Source: Arthrobacter sp. MYb229 | GTDB taxonomy: Bacteria; Actinomycetota; Actinomycetes; Actinomycetales; Micrococcaceae | Direction: 5' to 3' | Length of the DNA: 64,000 nt | NCBI RefSeq assembly: GCF_002975405.1 | Contig: NZ_PCPS01000007.1 | Span: forward strand, 96,147 to 160,146 | Part shown: piece by piece, positions 54,332 to 62,423 of the stretch | Layout of the letters: each line of letters starts with the position of its first letter | How positions within the stretch are numbered: position 1 is the first letter of the stretch | The notes under the pieces: model-generated | The model's database searches: none | What the model was told of the DNA's origin: nothing | What the model saw: the letters and a program-made list of their open reading frames with translations, nothing else | Translations under genes and position numbers: made by a program

Positions 54332-54862
54332 CTATCCCATCGACTTCGCACCGTCGATGGACTCGCGGATGATGTCGGCGTGCCCAGCATGCTGCGAAGT
54401 CTCTGCACCGATGTGAAGCAATGACCGGCGCACGCTAAGGCTCGCACCAGGTTCGTTCCATGGAGCCGGCGGTAGCTCGAAACGTCGATCAAGATCCGCA
54501 AGGGTAGTCACTATCTCCTCGGTGCGTGCGGCGCAGGCATCGTAATCAGCAATGATTTCCGCCAGAGTCTGATCTGCTCCCATTTCAAACTGAGCCTGCC
54601 GAATCGCGTATTCCTCCGCTCCCCACTGCGCAAAATGCTTCCCATTGACCGACTGGGCCTCCATGCCTTCGACGACAAATCGCGCCCAGGAATCCTCGGT
54701 GGCGGTAACGTGCTTAATGATTCCTCCTAAGCAGAGGGCACTGGCCGTGGGGCGAAGCCTGGCCTGATCATCGCTCAGCCCGCGGGTCGTATTTTTCAGG
54801 AAGAAACGGGCCTCCGCCAGCAGCCCCAAGATGTCTTGGCGTTCGGGAGATAGCGAAACCAT
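54332..54862 (-). CDS. DinB-family (DUF664) protein
   Basis: 176 residues, four-helix DinB/YfiT-like fold. LSDDQARLRPTASALCLGGIIKHVTATEDSWARF carries the first metal His, and LLHIGAETSQHAGHADIIRESIDG the two others: a three-His metal site. Related proteins use mycothiol or bacillithiol as cosubstrate; mycothiol-dependent transfer is plausible in an actinobacterium. ATG 54862 has AAGGAG upstream; the longer frame to 54937 lacks support. Confidence 0.9.
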   Translation of the reverse strand: MVSLSPERQDILGLLAEARFFLKNTTRGLSDDQARLRPTASALCLGGIIKHVTATEDSWARFVVEGMEAQSVNGKHFAQWGAEEYAIRQAQFEMGADQTLAEIIADYDACAARTEEIVTTLADLDRRFELPPAPWNEPGASLSVRRSLLHIGAETSQHAGHADIIRESIDGAKSMG

Positions 54863-55345
54863 GGTGCTCCTTGGAAAGGTCAATGCTTGGATGGGAAGTG
54901 CTGTGCCCAACGATACGACGCTCCGCAGCTGGGCCACAGCCTTCGAATTGAAACAGGTCGGGCCGAAAACTCAAAGACTAGGCGAATAATTCCTGTCCCA
55001 AGCCAGGTCGAATCGGGTCTATCGAGAGCTGCATGGAGCAACAGATGGGCTTGAAATAGCACTTTTCCCGCAGTGGTTTTGGTCGCCAGGGTGGGGAAGA
55101 GGCGAATTGCCCACGGTCGGCAAAATCAGCCTGCCGACGCCGGGGCGGTCGCCAGATGATGAGGGCTTGGCCGGTCAGGGTTAGCCGAACAACCATAAAT
55201 CATGTCTCGATCGTGACCGAGCATGGCAAGGCGTTTCTTTTCCAATGACGGATGGCACCTTTCTTGCTACCCTACATACACCGCTGTCGAGCCCGATGGA
55301 TACTGAATCCACCTCGGCAATTCATGGAGAATCAGGAGAGTGGCC
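54863..55345. other. 483-bp intergenic region, nothing recognised
   Basis: Divergent region between the DinB and SRPBCC genes. Short ORFs here are not supported by codon use or ribosome sites. No repeat or RNA gene recognised. Confidence 0.5.
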
Positions 55346-55855
55346 ATGAACGCCCTGCCGACCGGAACCCGCGCACCCGATGGCGCCTTGGAGCTGCGCA
55401 GAGTTTTCACGGTGCCAGCCGCAGAGCTTTGGACCTACCTTGCTGTTTCGGATCGAACTGCTTTGTGGTTCGGCAGTTGGCGGGGTGACCCCAGCAGCGG
55501 GGAAGTGGAAGTGGCTTTGACCGCCGAGGAAGGAACGCCCCGCGAGAAAGTCGAGATCCTGAGCTGTGACCGGGCTGCTTACCTGCTTAGCGTCAGCACC
55601 GGGGAAGGCGAGGAAGTTTGGCGGTTGGAATTATCGATCGAGGAAGTTTCGGACGGCAGCAAGCTGGTGTTCAGGATGCCGGGGCTCGATCCGAGCATGG
55701 CCGGCTCGGTGGGTCCTGGGTGGGATTACTACCTGGACCGGCTGGTGGCAGCCGTTTCCGGTGCCGATGCCGATGAAATCCGATTCGAACCGGATTATTA
55801 CCCAGCACTTAGCGGCTACTACGAGTCGCTCTTCCCATCCGCGCCCCGGGAGTAA
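55346..55855 (+). CDS. SRPBCC-family (AHSA1-like) protein
   Basis: 169 residues of the START/Bet v1 fold: LRRVFTVPAAELWTYLAVSDRTALWFGSWRGD, with VWRLELSIEEVSDGSKLVFRM and the C-terminal helix WDYYLDRLVAAVSG. AHSA1-type members bind hydrophobic ligands; function unknown. ATG 55346 is chosen over GTG 55340 because AGGAG is 7 bases from it. Confidence 0.87.
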   Translation: MNALPTGTRAPDGALELRRVFTVPAAELWTYLAVSDRTALWFGSWRGDPSSGEVEVALTAEEGTPREKVEILSCDRAAYLLSVSTGEGEEVWRLELSIEEVSDGSKLVFRMPGLDPSMAGSVGPGWDYYLDRLVAAVSGADADEIRFEPDYYPALSGYYESLFPSAPRE

Positions 55856-55980
55856 TCGCTTGCGTATATCGGCTTTACGGGCGACGCGAGCATCCAATGC
55901 CGTGTTCGGTGCAGCTCTGGGCCTTTCGCTGTTTTAACCCGAAAATCCGATTGTCGTCCTGTGGACGATGGATCCTTGCA

Positions 55981-56022
55981 GGGGCTAGGGGCTAGGGGCT
56001 AGGGGCTATGGGCTATGGGCGA
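55981..56022 (+). repeat. 7-bp tandem repeat GGGGCTA, G-quadruplex candidate
   Basis: Four exact GGGGCTA units (55981-56008) then TGGGCTA and TGGGCGA. Four runs of four G with 3-base loops fit an intramolecular G-quadruplex on the plus strand. The surrounding 55856-56304 has no gene I can support. Confidence 0.85.
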
Positions 56023-56291
56023 AGGGAGGCAGCTAGTGGAAATGGCCTGCGCATGCTGAGCGGTTCGCCATCAAAATGCGTAATCCATTACGGCGTGAAT
56101 CGCGGGAACTGCAGTGCCTTCTGATGTGAGCTGTCTTGCTCTTCCTATTTTGCGGCGAATCGAATCGATTGTTAATAAACGCAGGTCAGATACGTGTTTA
56201 ATGAGATACGCAACGCTGTAGTAAAAGGGAGTCTTGCAGCCGAGAAAGGCCGTCGAGGGGACACCGATGACGTTGATTTAGCGAAAGGGAG

Positions 56292-56297
56292 TAAACT
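56292..56297 (+). promoter_or_regulatory. -10 box (TAAACT) for the DnaQ-BRCT gene
   Basis: TAAACT, then 7 bases to GTG 56305; no ribosome binding site. Confidence 0.45.
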
Positions 56298-56304
56298 GGC
56301 AGGC

Positions 56305-57312
56305 GTGTCATTGGACTTCACAGCGCTAGATTTTGAAACGGCGAACGGATTTATCGGCTCGGCCTGCTCGGTCGGCCTAGTAAAGGTCCGTTCCGGACGT
56401 ATCGTCGAAACCGAACAGTGGTTGCTTCGGCCTCCGGAGGGTTTCGATCATTTCGACCCACGGAACGTCTCGATTCACCACATCACCGAGGATATGGTCA
56501 CACACTCGCCACGGGTCGGCGAGAAGCTCGGCGACCTGCTGGAGTTCGTCGGTTCAGATGTTCTCGTAGCCCACAACTCGGCTTTCGACTCGGGCGTCAT
56601 TCGGGCAGCTTCCGAAGCAAGTGAGCTATCGGTACCGCAACTTGCTCACCTTTGCACGGTCAAGCTTTCGCGCAAGGCCTATGATCTGCCGAGCTATTCG
56701 CTGCCGTTCGTCGCCGAAGAGGCCGGGCACCCAATCGAAAACCACCACGAAGCCTTGGCTGATGCCGAGGCCTGCGCGTGGGCGATGATCGACATAGCGC
56801 AACGCAGCAATGCGAGCACTGTCTTGCAGGCAGCCGATCATTACAAAGTCGGGCTTGGATTGACCGCCGCGTGGAACCCAGGCGAAGAGTTTTCCCGCGC
56901 TACCCGTGACGCACAAGGCTGGATAGCCAGCGGCCAACCGCTGCCGCCCCAAGACGCCTTCGGCTCATGGCCGCAGGAAGGCGATAATCCCGAACCGAAT
57001 TCGAGTGCCGATCCCACGCATCCGTTATACGGACAGGTGATGGTCTTTACCGGCAATCTCGCCGTGCCTCGCCCCAAGGCAAAGCAATGGGCCGCTAACT
57101 ACGGTGCGCAGACCGCCTCGCGGGTCACCCGGGCAACGACCGCGCTGGTTGTCGGAGATGGGTTTGTGCCGCAGGATCTCTCCAACGGGCGGCTGACCAA
57201 CAAGGCAAAGCACGTGCTGAAACTGCGTGACAAGGGGCAACGCGTGGAAATCATCTCCGAAGGTGAATTCATGCAACTGGTCGAAGGCTTCGGAATGGCC
57301 GTCCAGGGTTAA
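56305..57312 (+). CDS. DnaQ-type 3'-5' exonuclease with BRCT domain
   Basis: 335 residues. The N-terminal DEDDh exonuclease: ExoI DFETANG (about 7-13), ExoII VLVAHNSAFDSGVI, ExoIII HHEALADAEACA. After a linker, a BRCT domain (about 242-325) starts LYGQVMVFTGNLAVPRPKAKQWAANYGAQTASRVTRATTALVVGDGF. This epsilon-plus-BRCT layout suggests a repair exonuclease that docks to DNA ends or clamp partners. GTG 56305 is chosen: conserved sequence begins there and TAAACT sits 7 bases before. A longer frame from 56194 is possible. Confidence 0.88.
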   Translation: MSLDFTALDFETANGFIGSACSVGLVKVRSGRIVETEQWLLRPPEGFDHFDPRNVSIHHITEDMVTHSPRVGEKLGDLLEFVGSDVLVAHNSAFDSGVIRAASEASELSVPQLAHLCTVKLSRKAYDLPSYSLPFVAEEAGHPIENHHEALADAEACAWAMIDIAQRSNASTVLQAADHYKVGLGLTAAWNPGEEFSRATRDAQGWIASGQPLPPQDAFGSWPQEGDNPEPNSSADPTHPLYGQVMVFTGNLAVPRPKAKQWAANYGAQTASRVTRATTALVVGDGFVPQDLSNGRLTNKAKHVLKLRDKGQRVEIISEGEFMQLVEGFGMAVQG

Positions 57313-57363
57313 GCACGGCCAGCCGCAACAACGTCTTCAGCCACTAACAACCACGGAGCAACT

Positions 57364-57861
57364 GTGAGCGATAAAAATCGCGTGCTAACAAGACTCATGC
57401 GCTTCGTCGGCGTGGGCGGGTTCTGCTTTGTGGTGACGCTAGTGGTCAACTACGGTCTGAAATTCACCGTGCTCGAAGCGCACCCGACGACCGCTTTCAT
57501 CATTGCCAACGGTGTTGCGACAATCGTCTCCTTCGTCCTCACCCGGCAGTACACCTTCCAGCATCAGAACGATGCCTTCCGCAAGCGCGTCCAGGCGATC
57601 GGATTTTTCGCGGTTTCACTGATTGGCATTGGCATCAACTCGGCCCCACTGTATGTGTCCCGGTGGATCCTGGGATATCACTATCCGCAAGTCTCCTTCC
57701 TGAGCCAGGAAATCGCCGACTTCGTTTCAGGGCCGATCATCGGCACCGTACTGGCCATGGTTTTCCGCTGGTGGGCGCTGCACAAATTTGTCTTCCCAGA
57801 CGCGGAGCAGAACTCCACCACCGGTGAGGAACAAGAGCTAGCTTCATCGTCTAGTGGTTAA
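57364..57861 (+). CDS. GtrA-family membrane protein
   Basis: 165 residues with four transmembrane helices. FVGVGGFCFVVTLVVNYGLKF and NGVATIVSFVLTRQYTFQ match GtrA, proteins that flip polyprenyl-phosphate sugars or support glycosyltransfer. No glycosyltransferase gene is adjacent. GTG 57364 has CGGAG at 8-base spacing. Confidence 0.9.
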   Translation: MSDKNRVLTRLMRFVGVGGFCFVVTLVVNYGLKFTVLEAHPTTAFIIANGVATIVSFVLTRQYTFQHQNDAFRKRVQAIGFFAVSLIGIGINSAPLYVSRWILGYHYPQVSFLSQEIADFVSGPIIGTVLAMVFRWWALHKFVFPDAEQNSTTGEEQELASSSSG

Positions 57862-57927
57862 CGAGCCGGGATCAAGCCAGGAATAACCTCGCGCCAGTAA
57901 CTTGCATGAGTGTTCAGGTGCCCAGAT

Positions 57928-57956
57928 TTGGCGCGCCCGCCTGCCGCGTTTAAGCT
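57928..57956 (+). promoter_or_regulatory. leaderless promoter of the SDR gene
   Basis: TTGGCG (57928-57933), 17-base spacer, TAAGCT (57951-57956), then 6 bases to ATG 57963. The best complete leaderless promoter in the window. Confidence 0.7.
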
Positions 57957-57962
57957 CGGTGA

Positions 57963-58694
57963 ATGAACTCTTCTGGAATGGTGGTCGCGGTCACCGGCGG
58001 GTCACGGGGCATTGGCGCTGCCATCGTCCAACGCGTTGCAGCCGCGGGGCATAATGTTCTCATCGGCTACCGCTGCGATGAGCAAGCCGCAATCTCCTTA
58101 GCGAACAATGTCCGCCAGCAGGGCGGTCATGCGCTCGCCTCCCGCGTCGATGTCACCGATCCGACGTCGTTGGAAGAATTCTTTCGGTCCAGCGAGGCCC
58201 TCGGTCCGCTAGCGGGTGTGGTTGCGTCGGCCGGCGCCGTCGAGGCTGTCGGAGCATTGGACGATCTCGACCCCGAGGCGATCCGGCAGGATCTCGAGGT
58301 CAACCTGCTTGGCCCGGTGCTGACCGCACGCGCCGCAATCCCGCGCCTCAAGGCGACGCGCGGTTCACTGGTGCTTATTGGTTCCGCAGCCTCCACGATT
58401 GGCAGCCCCGGTTCCTACGTGCACTATGCTGCCGCGAAGGCAGGCGTGGCCGCCCTTGCCGTCGGGTTGTCAAAAGAGGTCGCCTCGTATGGCGTCCGTG
58501 TCAACTGCGTCGAGCCCGGGACTGTCTGGACCGACTTCCACCAGGACCCGCAGCGGCCAGCGAAAGTGGCCGCTGCGATCCCACTAGGGCGCGCCGGAGA
58601 TCCGGCAGAGATTGCCGGAGCCGTCGCGTGGCTGCTCTCCGAGGATGCCGGGTACACCACCGGGGCGACGCTGCGCGTTGCCGGCGGAATGTGA
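57963..58694 (+). CDS. SDR-family oxidoreductase (FabG-like)
   Basis: 243 residues; NAD(P)-binding TGGSRGIG (about 12-19), NNAG-equivalent ASAGAVEAVG, catalytic Ser in LIGSAAS and YVHYAAAKAG (Tyr-x3-Lys-type), and CVEPGTVWTDF. Classical short-chain dehydrogenase; the substrate is unknown and it stands alone, so a fatty-acid role is not implied. ATG 57963 from the leaderless promoter. Confidence 0.92.
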   Translation: MNSSGMVVAVTGGSRGIGAAIVQRVAAAGHNVLIGYRCDEQAAISLANNVRQQGGHALASRVDVTDPTSLEEFFRSSEALGPLAGVVASAGAVEAVGALDDLDPEAIRQDLEVNLLGPVLTARAAIPRLKATRGSLVLIGSAASTIGSPGSYVHYAAAKAGVAALAVGLSKEVASYGVRVNCVEPGTVWTDFHQDPQRPAKVAAAIPLGRAGDPAEIAGAVAWLLSEDAGYTTGATLRVAGGM

Positions 58695-58772
58695 GAACCC
58701 GAGAGTGTTCGCGTCGACATCCCGCTGTGGCGTGTACGGCAGGTTTGCCTAGAACCTTGAGAAGTCTGCTCA

Positions 58773-58811
58773 CCTGGTCCCGGCACCAATCTTCCGGAAT
58801 CCGGGACCAGG
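58773..58811. terminator. terminator-like hairpin between convergent genes
   Basis: Perfect 11-bp stem (58773-58783 with 58801-58811), 17-base loop, no T-run. Confidence 0.5.
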
Positions 58812-58852
58812 CGAGCCAACGATTATGTCGGCACCGTCGCAGCGATACGCGT

Positions 58853-59794
58853 TTAGACGAGCAGGGCCATCCAACGGTCATGCAGCTCGGAGATGATGTC
58901 ATCCAACGCGGAGGCAGGGCGGTCGCCCACTGCATCGGAACCATAAACGGCAGCCAACAGGGCTACGGCGTAGGCATCGGTTTCTGGGTCGCGTACGGTG
59001 GTCTCGTCGTCTGCTGGCGCCTCTTCGGCTTCGACATCGGATTCTTCTTCGGCCTCGGCGGGTCCCTTGTCGGCGAAGTAGGCAGCGTAGGCATCGGTCG
59101 GTGACAGGTGCAGCGAATCCCGGACGATCGAAACGACTTGGCGCAGGGCCTCGGCCGAAGGGCCTTCCAGCCCTTCAAGCATGCCTTCCCATTCGCCGGC
59201 GGAGCCTTCGGAGCGTTCCATGGCCGAACGAATGATCTTTGCGGCGGCGATGGCCGTGTTGGCAGCCTGGGTATCGTGCGTCAGGAATGCGGCCGAGCGG
59301 GCCACGGCAACCGTGGTGTCCACGGGTACGCGGGCCAGCAGTGCGGCAACGGCCGCACGCGGAAGCACTCCGGTTGAATCGGCGTTGGGGCCCGTGGGGC
59401 GAACGCGCTGACCCATATCGGCGGAGTTCAGTCCGGCGACATTTTGCGGGTCGCCGGGCAGGATGCCTTCGTGCAGTTCAACCTTGGCGAACTCGGCATC
59501 GATCCAGCGTTTCAGCGGTTCGGGCGCTCCGGTAGGGAAAGACCCGGTCAGCTGTGCGTAGCCGCGCAGCGAGGCAAGCCACATACAGGCCGCTTCATCG
59601 CTGCCCACACCGTCGTTGGCCCATTCGAGGGCTTCGAGCAGCCCGTCGGCCATATACAGCGGGAGCAATTCGGTGGCGCCGGGATCGATATCGTCGCGGG
59701 CGTGGGTTGCGCCGTCGGCTATGCCGAGCAGGATCGCGAACACCTTGTCTGAGTAGTTCTCTGGCAGGAGTGCAATTTCACCGGTTTCATTCAC
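58853..59794 (-). CDS. unrecognised acidic protein (possibly DUF4192-like)
   Basis: 313 residues, acidic and Ala-rich, no transmembrane segment. Pro/Gly/Asp-rich centre (PGDPQNVAGLNSADMGQRVRP), a helical part with LARVPVDTTVAVARSAAFLTHDTQAANTAI, and a Glu/Asp-rich linker (AEAEEESDVEAEEAPADDE) before a short C-terminal helix. I do not recognise a family with certainty. GTG 59794 is preferred to ATG 59803 because TAGAAT lies 7 bases before it. Its upstream side is the IS-disrupted region. Confidence 0.7.
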   Translation of the reverse strand: MNETGEIALLPENYSDKVFAILLGIADGATHARDDIDPGATELLPLYMADGLLEALEWANDGVGSDEAACMWLASLRGYAQLTGSFPTGAPEPLKRWIDAEFAKVELHEGILPGDPQNVAGLNSADMGQRVRPTGPNADSTGVLPRAAVAALLARVPVDTTVAVARSAAFLTHDTQAANTAIAAAKIIRSAMERSEGSAGEWEGMLEGLEGPSAEALRQVVSIVRDSLHLSPTDAYAAYFADKGPAEAEEESDVEAEEAPADDETTVRDPETDAYAVALLAAVYGSDAVGDRPASALDDIISELHDRWMALLV

Positions 59795-59803
59795 ACTCCA
59801 CAT

Positions 59804-59929
59804 TCTAACCCGGGTATTTCATGAAGGCCGGTAGTCATTAACTGACTTAAAAGATGAAAAGGTGACCTGAACAGGGAAAATGGGAGTGTCTAAGCTTCCA
59901 AAATACCCGTTCGAAGGATCACCTTTTCT
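59804..59929. other. left flank of the IS1380-type element
   Basis: 126 bp between the hypothetical gene and the IS1380 transposase start. It should include the element's left terminal repeat, but I cannot place it without the right end. AT-richer than the surroundings. Confidence 0.4.
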
Positions 59930-60169
59930 GTGAACCATTCTACTCACGTTTTCCCTGCTATCCCGACCCAACTCACCGGTCAATCTCTGGTCTCCCATGC
60001 AGGGTTGTCGGTGCTGACCAGCTTCCTGAACGCGGTGGACTTCCGCAGGGTATGCGAGGACCGGTTCAGCCAGTTCGTACCCGCTACCGCAACGCACCGG
60101 CCAGGCAAGATCCTCGGCGCGCTGGCCCTGTCCTTGGCGGCCGGCGGTGAACAAGCCACAGATATTGAC
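59930..60169 (+). pseudogene. IS1380-family transposase, N-terminal part, interrupted
   Basis: GTG 59930 encodes VNHSTHVFPAIPTQLTGQS and LTSFLNAVDFRRVCEDRFSQF, then ATDID where the composite transposon begins. The frame resumes at 63862-64000 (DQLRAAPELFG, ATVSRFMGRIKEQPEAF), so the join ATD-ID-QLRAAPELFG is exact once one copy of ATATTGAC is removed. Remaining C-terminus is beyond the window. Confidence 0.9.
60162..60169 (+). repeat. 8-bp target-site duplication, left copy
   Basis: ATATTGAC, directly repeated at 63862-63869, flanking the composite transposon. Confidence 0.92.
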
Positions 60170-60335
60170 GGCTCTTCCCAGATGAGGGTGTAGGTCGGCC
60201 GGGCGCGTCGGTCCGCAGATAGACGTCGAGGTCTCCCGACGATGGAGGTTCCTACGCCATCCATCCGAAAGACCTCGACGTGACCGACGCTACCCCGCCG
60301 GCCGGCTTCGGCCGCCCTGACCTGACCGCCTTCGC
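60170..60335 (+). mobile_element. truncated ISL3-family element (left end only)
   Basis: 166 bp nearly identical to 62424-62588 (a few base changes and one extra C), carrying the terminal repeat and the first transposase codons (from about 60280), then breaking off. At 60336-60350 there is a stretch close to the ISL3 right-end repeat in reverse orientation. Confidence 0.88.
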
Positions 60336-60539
60336 GTCTCATCCCAATCGACCCTGATCGGGTCTGCTGATCCTCTCGACGAGAACGCAGCGACATCATA
60401 GCCACCCAACCCCGACCGTCCGGGAAGCCGGGGCACGTCGCATGGCCTGTGCTGCGGGCGTGTCGAGTGGGGCGTCCAGGGGCGACGCAGGAGCGTCGAC
60501 GCGACGTGCTGAGAGGTGGTTCTAAGGCATGGCGATAGG

Positions 60540-61481
60540 TCAGGAACGGCGTCGCTCCCTGCGCAGGAGGGAGCGCAGAGTCTCGGCGTTCGCGTAGCCG
60601 ACCCGTAGCGCGATCTCGGCGGAGGTGAGGTCCGTGGTTGCTGAGAGGTGCCGAGCTCGTTCGATGCGAAGCCGTTGGACGAAGCCGAGCGGAGTGAGGT
60701 TGAGCGCCGCACGGACTCGTCGTTCGAGGGTGCGCCGGCTGGTGCCGAGCGACTGCGCGACGAAGGCGACGTTGAACGGTTCGTCCAGGCGGGCGCGCAC
60801 GAAGCGTTCGAACTCGACGACGATCGGGTCCTCGTGCCGGAGATGTTCGTAGGCGACGAAGGCCGCCTGCGACGGACGCTCGTCGATGATGAGGAGCTTG
60901 GCGACATGTTGGGCCAGGTCGGGGCTGATCGATCGCACGAGTGAGAGCGCGAGGTCGATGTGGGCGAAGGCGGCGCCGGCGGTGACGAGGTTCCCGTCGA
61001 CCACGACCATGGTGTCGAGATCGAGGGCGACGGTCGGATAGCGCTTCAGGAACTCCGGCCCCAGGAACCAGCTGGTCGTCGCCCGCCGATGATGCATCCG
61101 TCCGGTCTCGGCGACGGCGAACACGCCGGTGCACGCCGCGGCGATCCGGGTGGTCGCCTCGTCGAGGCGCCCGAGCGAGGCGATGACCGAACGAGCATCT
61201 CGGCTCTGGAGGGCGTCGTTGGTAGCGGCGGCCGTAAGGGTTCCAAGCGCAGGGACGACGACCACGTCGAACTCTGCGGACTCCGACAGCGGGTGGTCCA
61301 CCGACAGGGTCATCGATGCCGTCGTGGTCACTCGCCGTTTCGGTCCGAGGATGGCGAGTTCGATCGGGTCGATCCGCGGGTCGACATCACCGCGGGCTCC
61401 GTCGGCCACCCGCACGATGTCGATGATCGACGCGATAGCCGAACCGAAGCAGCCGTCGATCGCAATCAGTCCGATACGCAT
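60540..61481 (-). CDS. GlxA-type transcriptional regulator (DJ-1/PfpI plus AraC HTH)
   Basis: 313 residues. N-terminal class I glutamine amidotransferase-like domain (about 1-190: MRIGLIAIDGCFGSAIASIID, with the nucleophile-elbow Cys in AAACTGVFAVAETG), then AraC helix-turn-helix (VAQSLGTSRRTLERRVRAALNLTPLGFVQRLRIERARHLL-like and GYANAETLRSLLRRE). It is divergent to the monooxygenase gene and probably controls it. ATG 61481 has TATTGT 7 bases upstream; the longer frame to 61574 overlaps that promoter. Confidence 0.9.
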   Translation of the reverse strand: MRIGLIAIDGCFGSAIASIIDIVRVADGARGDVDPRIDPIELAILGPKRRVTTTASMTLSVDHPLSESAEFDVVVVPALGTLTAAATNDALQSRDARSVIASLGRLDEATTRIAAACTGVFAVAETGRMHHRRATTSWFLGPEFLKRYPTVALDLDTMVVVDGNLVTAGAAFAHIDLALSLVRSISPDLAQHVAKLLIIDERPSQAAFVAYEHLRHEDPIVVEFERFVRARLDEPFNVAFVAQSLGTSRRTLERRVRAALNLTPLGFVQRLRIERARHLSATTDLTSAEIALRVGYANAETLRSLLRRERRRS

Positions 61482-61589
61482 GACGTAAACAATAGCAATA
61501 CTGCCGTATACGCCACTTCTCACATGCCCTTTTTCGTCATAGACTGAACTCGCTTCACCAAGAAACCTCGACACCTAGGAGAACCCCTC
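61482..61589. promoter_or_regulatory. divergent promoter region of regulator and monooxygenase
   Basis: 108 bp. Minus strand: TATTGT, 7 bases to the regulator ATG. Plus strand: TTCTCA, 17 bases, TAGACT (near 61543), then AGGAG before ATG 61590. An 8-bp palindrome CGTATACG lies in between and is a candidate operator. Confidence 0.5.
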
Positions 61590-61901
61590 ATGTCAACACC
61601 CGCATCACTTCCGTATGCCTTCGTCGCCAAGATCGTCGCGGCCGATGGACAGCACGACGCGCTCGCCGATCTGCTCGCCGGAGCTGTCGCGCTCGCCAAC
61701 GAAGAAGTAGGAACGATTGTCTGGTTCGCGGTCAGGACCCACACCGACACCTTCTGGATCTTCGATGCATTCCCCGACGAGGCCGCTCGCGACGCCCACG
61801 CCAACGGCGCCATCGTCGCAGCCCTGATGGCCAACCAGCACCTCCTCGGCGCAGCACCCGAGATCCTGGCGGCCGACGTCCTCGCGTCCAAGCTCCCGTA
61901 G
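61590..61901 (+). CDS. antibiotic biosynthesis monooxygenase (ABM) domain protein
   Basis: 103 residues of the dimeric alpha/beta ABM/YgiN-like fold: FVAKIVAADGQHDALADLLAGAVALANEEVGTIVWFAVRTHTDTFWIFDAFPDEAARDAHANG. Such proteins oxidise quinols or other aromatics without cofactor, or only bind ligands. AGGAG upstream of ATG 61590. Cargo of the composite transposon with the divergent GlxA-type regulator, suggesting a small inducible detoxification unit (inference). Confidence 0.88.
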   Translation: MSTPASLPYAFVAKIVAADGQHDALADLLAGAVALANEEVGTIVWFAVRTHTDTFWIFDAFPDEAARDAHANGAIVAALMANQHLLGAAPEILAADVLASKLP

Positions 61902-62115
61902 TCCGCCAACGCACGAGACCATCGCGCCCCGCCGAGCCGTCGCCAGGTCGCGACGCAACGCCACGCTGCGTTGCCGAGCGGTGCGAGGCCTATCGGCACA
62001 CGGACAGGATGCCGGCCGCGAGCGCTCAGCCTGCGAGGGGTCCGTCGCAGAGGAGAGCGACGTCGGTGTCGGGCAGAGCCGTGAGGCCAGCGCATCGCGC
62101 GACCACCAGAACCGA

Positions 62116-62153
62116 ACAGCCCCTGCCCTGCGTTTCCGCAGGTCAGGGGCTGT
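62116..62153 (+). terminator. terminator-like hairpin in transposon cargo
   Basis: Imperfect stem, arms about 62116-62131 and 62138-62153, with a TTTCC-containing loop. May end the monooxygenase transcript; 61902-62423 otherwise has no supported gene. Confidence 0.55.
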
Positions 62154-62160
62154 TCGCCGG

Positions 62161-62190
62161 AGCCGTCTGTCGGAATCGAACCGACGACCG
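62161..62190 (-). other. tRNA-like 3' fragment (T-arm)
   Basis: GTCGG-TTCGATT-CCGAC on the minus strand is a perfect tRNA T-arm (62169-62185), followed by an acceptor-like stretch. No complete cloverleaf can be folded upstream (no U33 in the candidate anticodon loop). Could be a leftover attachment site of an island from which the cargo came. Confidence 0.4.
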
Positions 62191-62423
62191 AATCACGTCG
62201 GCTTTGCGTCTATCGCTTGATGCGCCCACTGGGCGAACGAGCCGCTGACCTGCGCAAACGCCGAGCGTGGGGGACGCCGCCATCCGGTGGTGACCGACGA
62301 CGACCGACCAGTACCGACCGTTTCACCGGAGCTTGCGGCGGCGTCGAAGCCGAGTTAGCTCCATTCCTTTAGCTCACCGCGCCCTCATCCTCGCCGGTCC
62401 CGTCGTCGTCGAAGACGTTTCAG

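Noticed and set aside
54978..55196. 72-codon minus-strand ORF upstream of the DinB gene
   Set aside because: No ribosome site, no recognisable domain, and it overlaps probable promoter sequence.
62161..62245. Complete tRNA gene on the minus strand
   Set aside because: Only the T-arm folds; there is no matching acceptor 5' strand and the candidate anticodon loop lacks U33.
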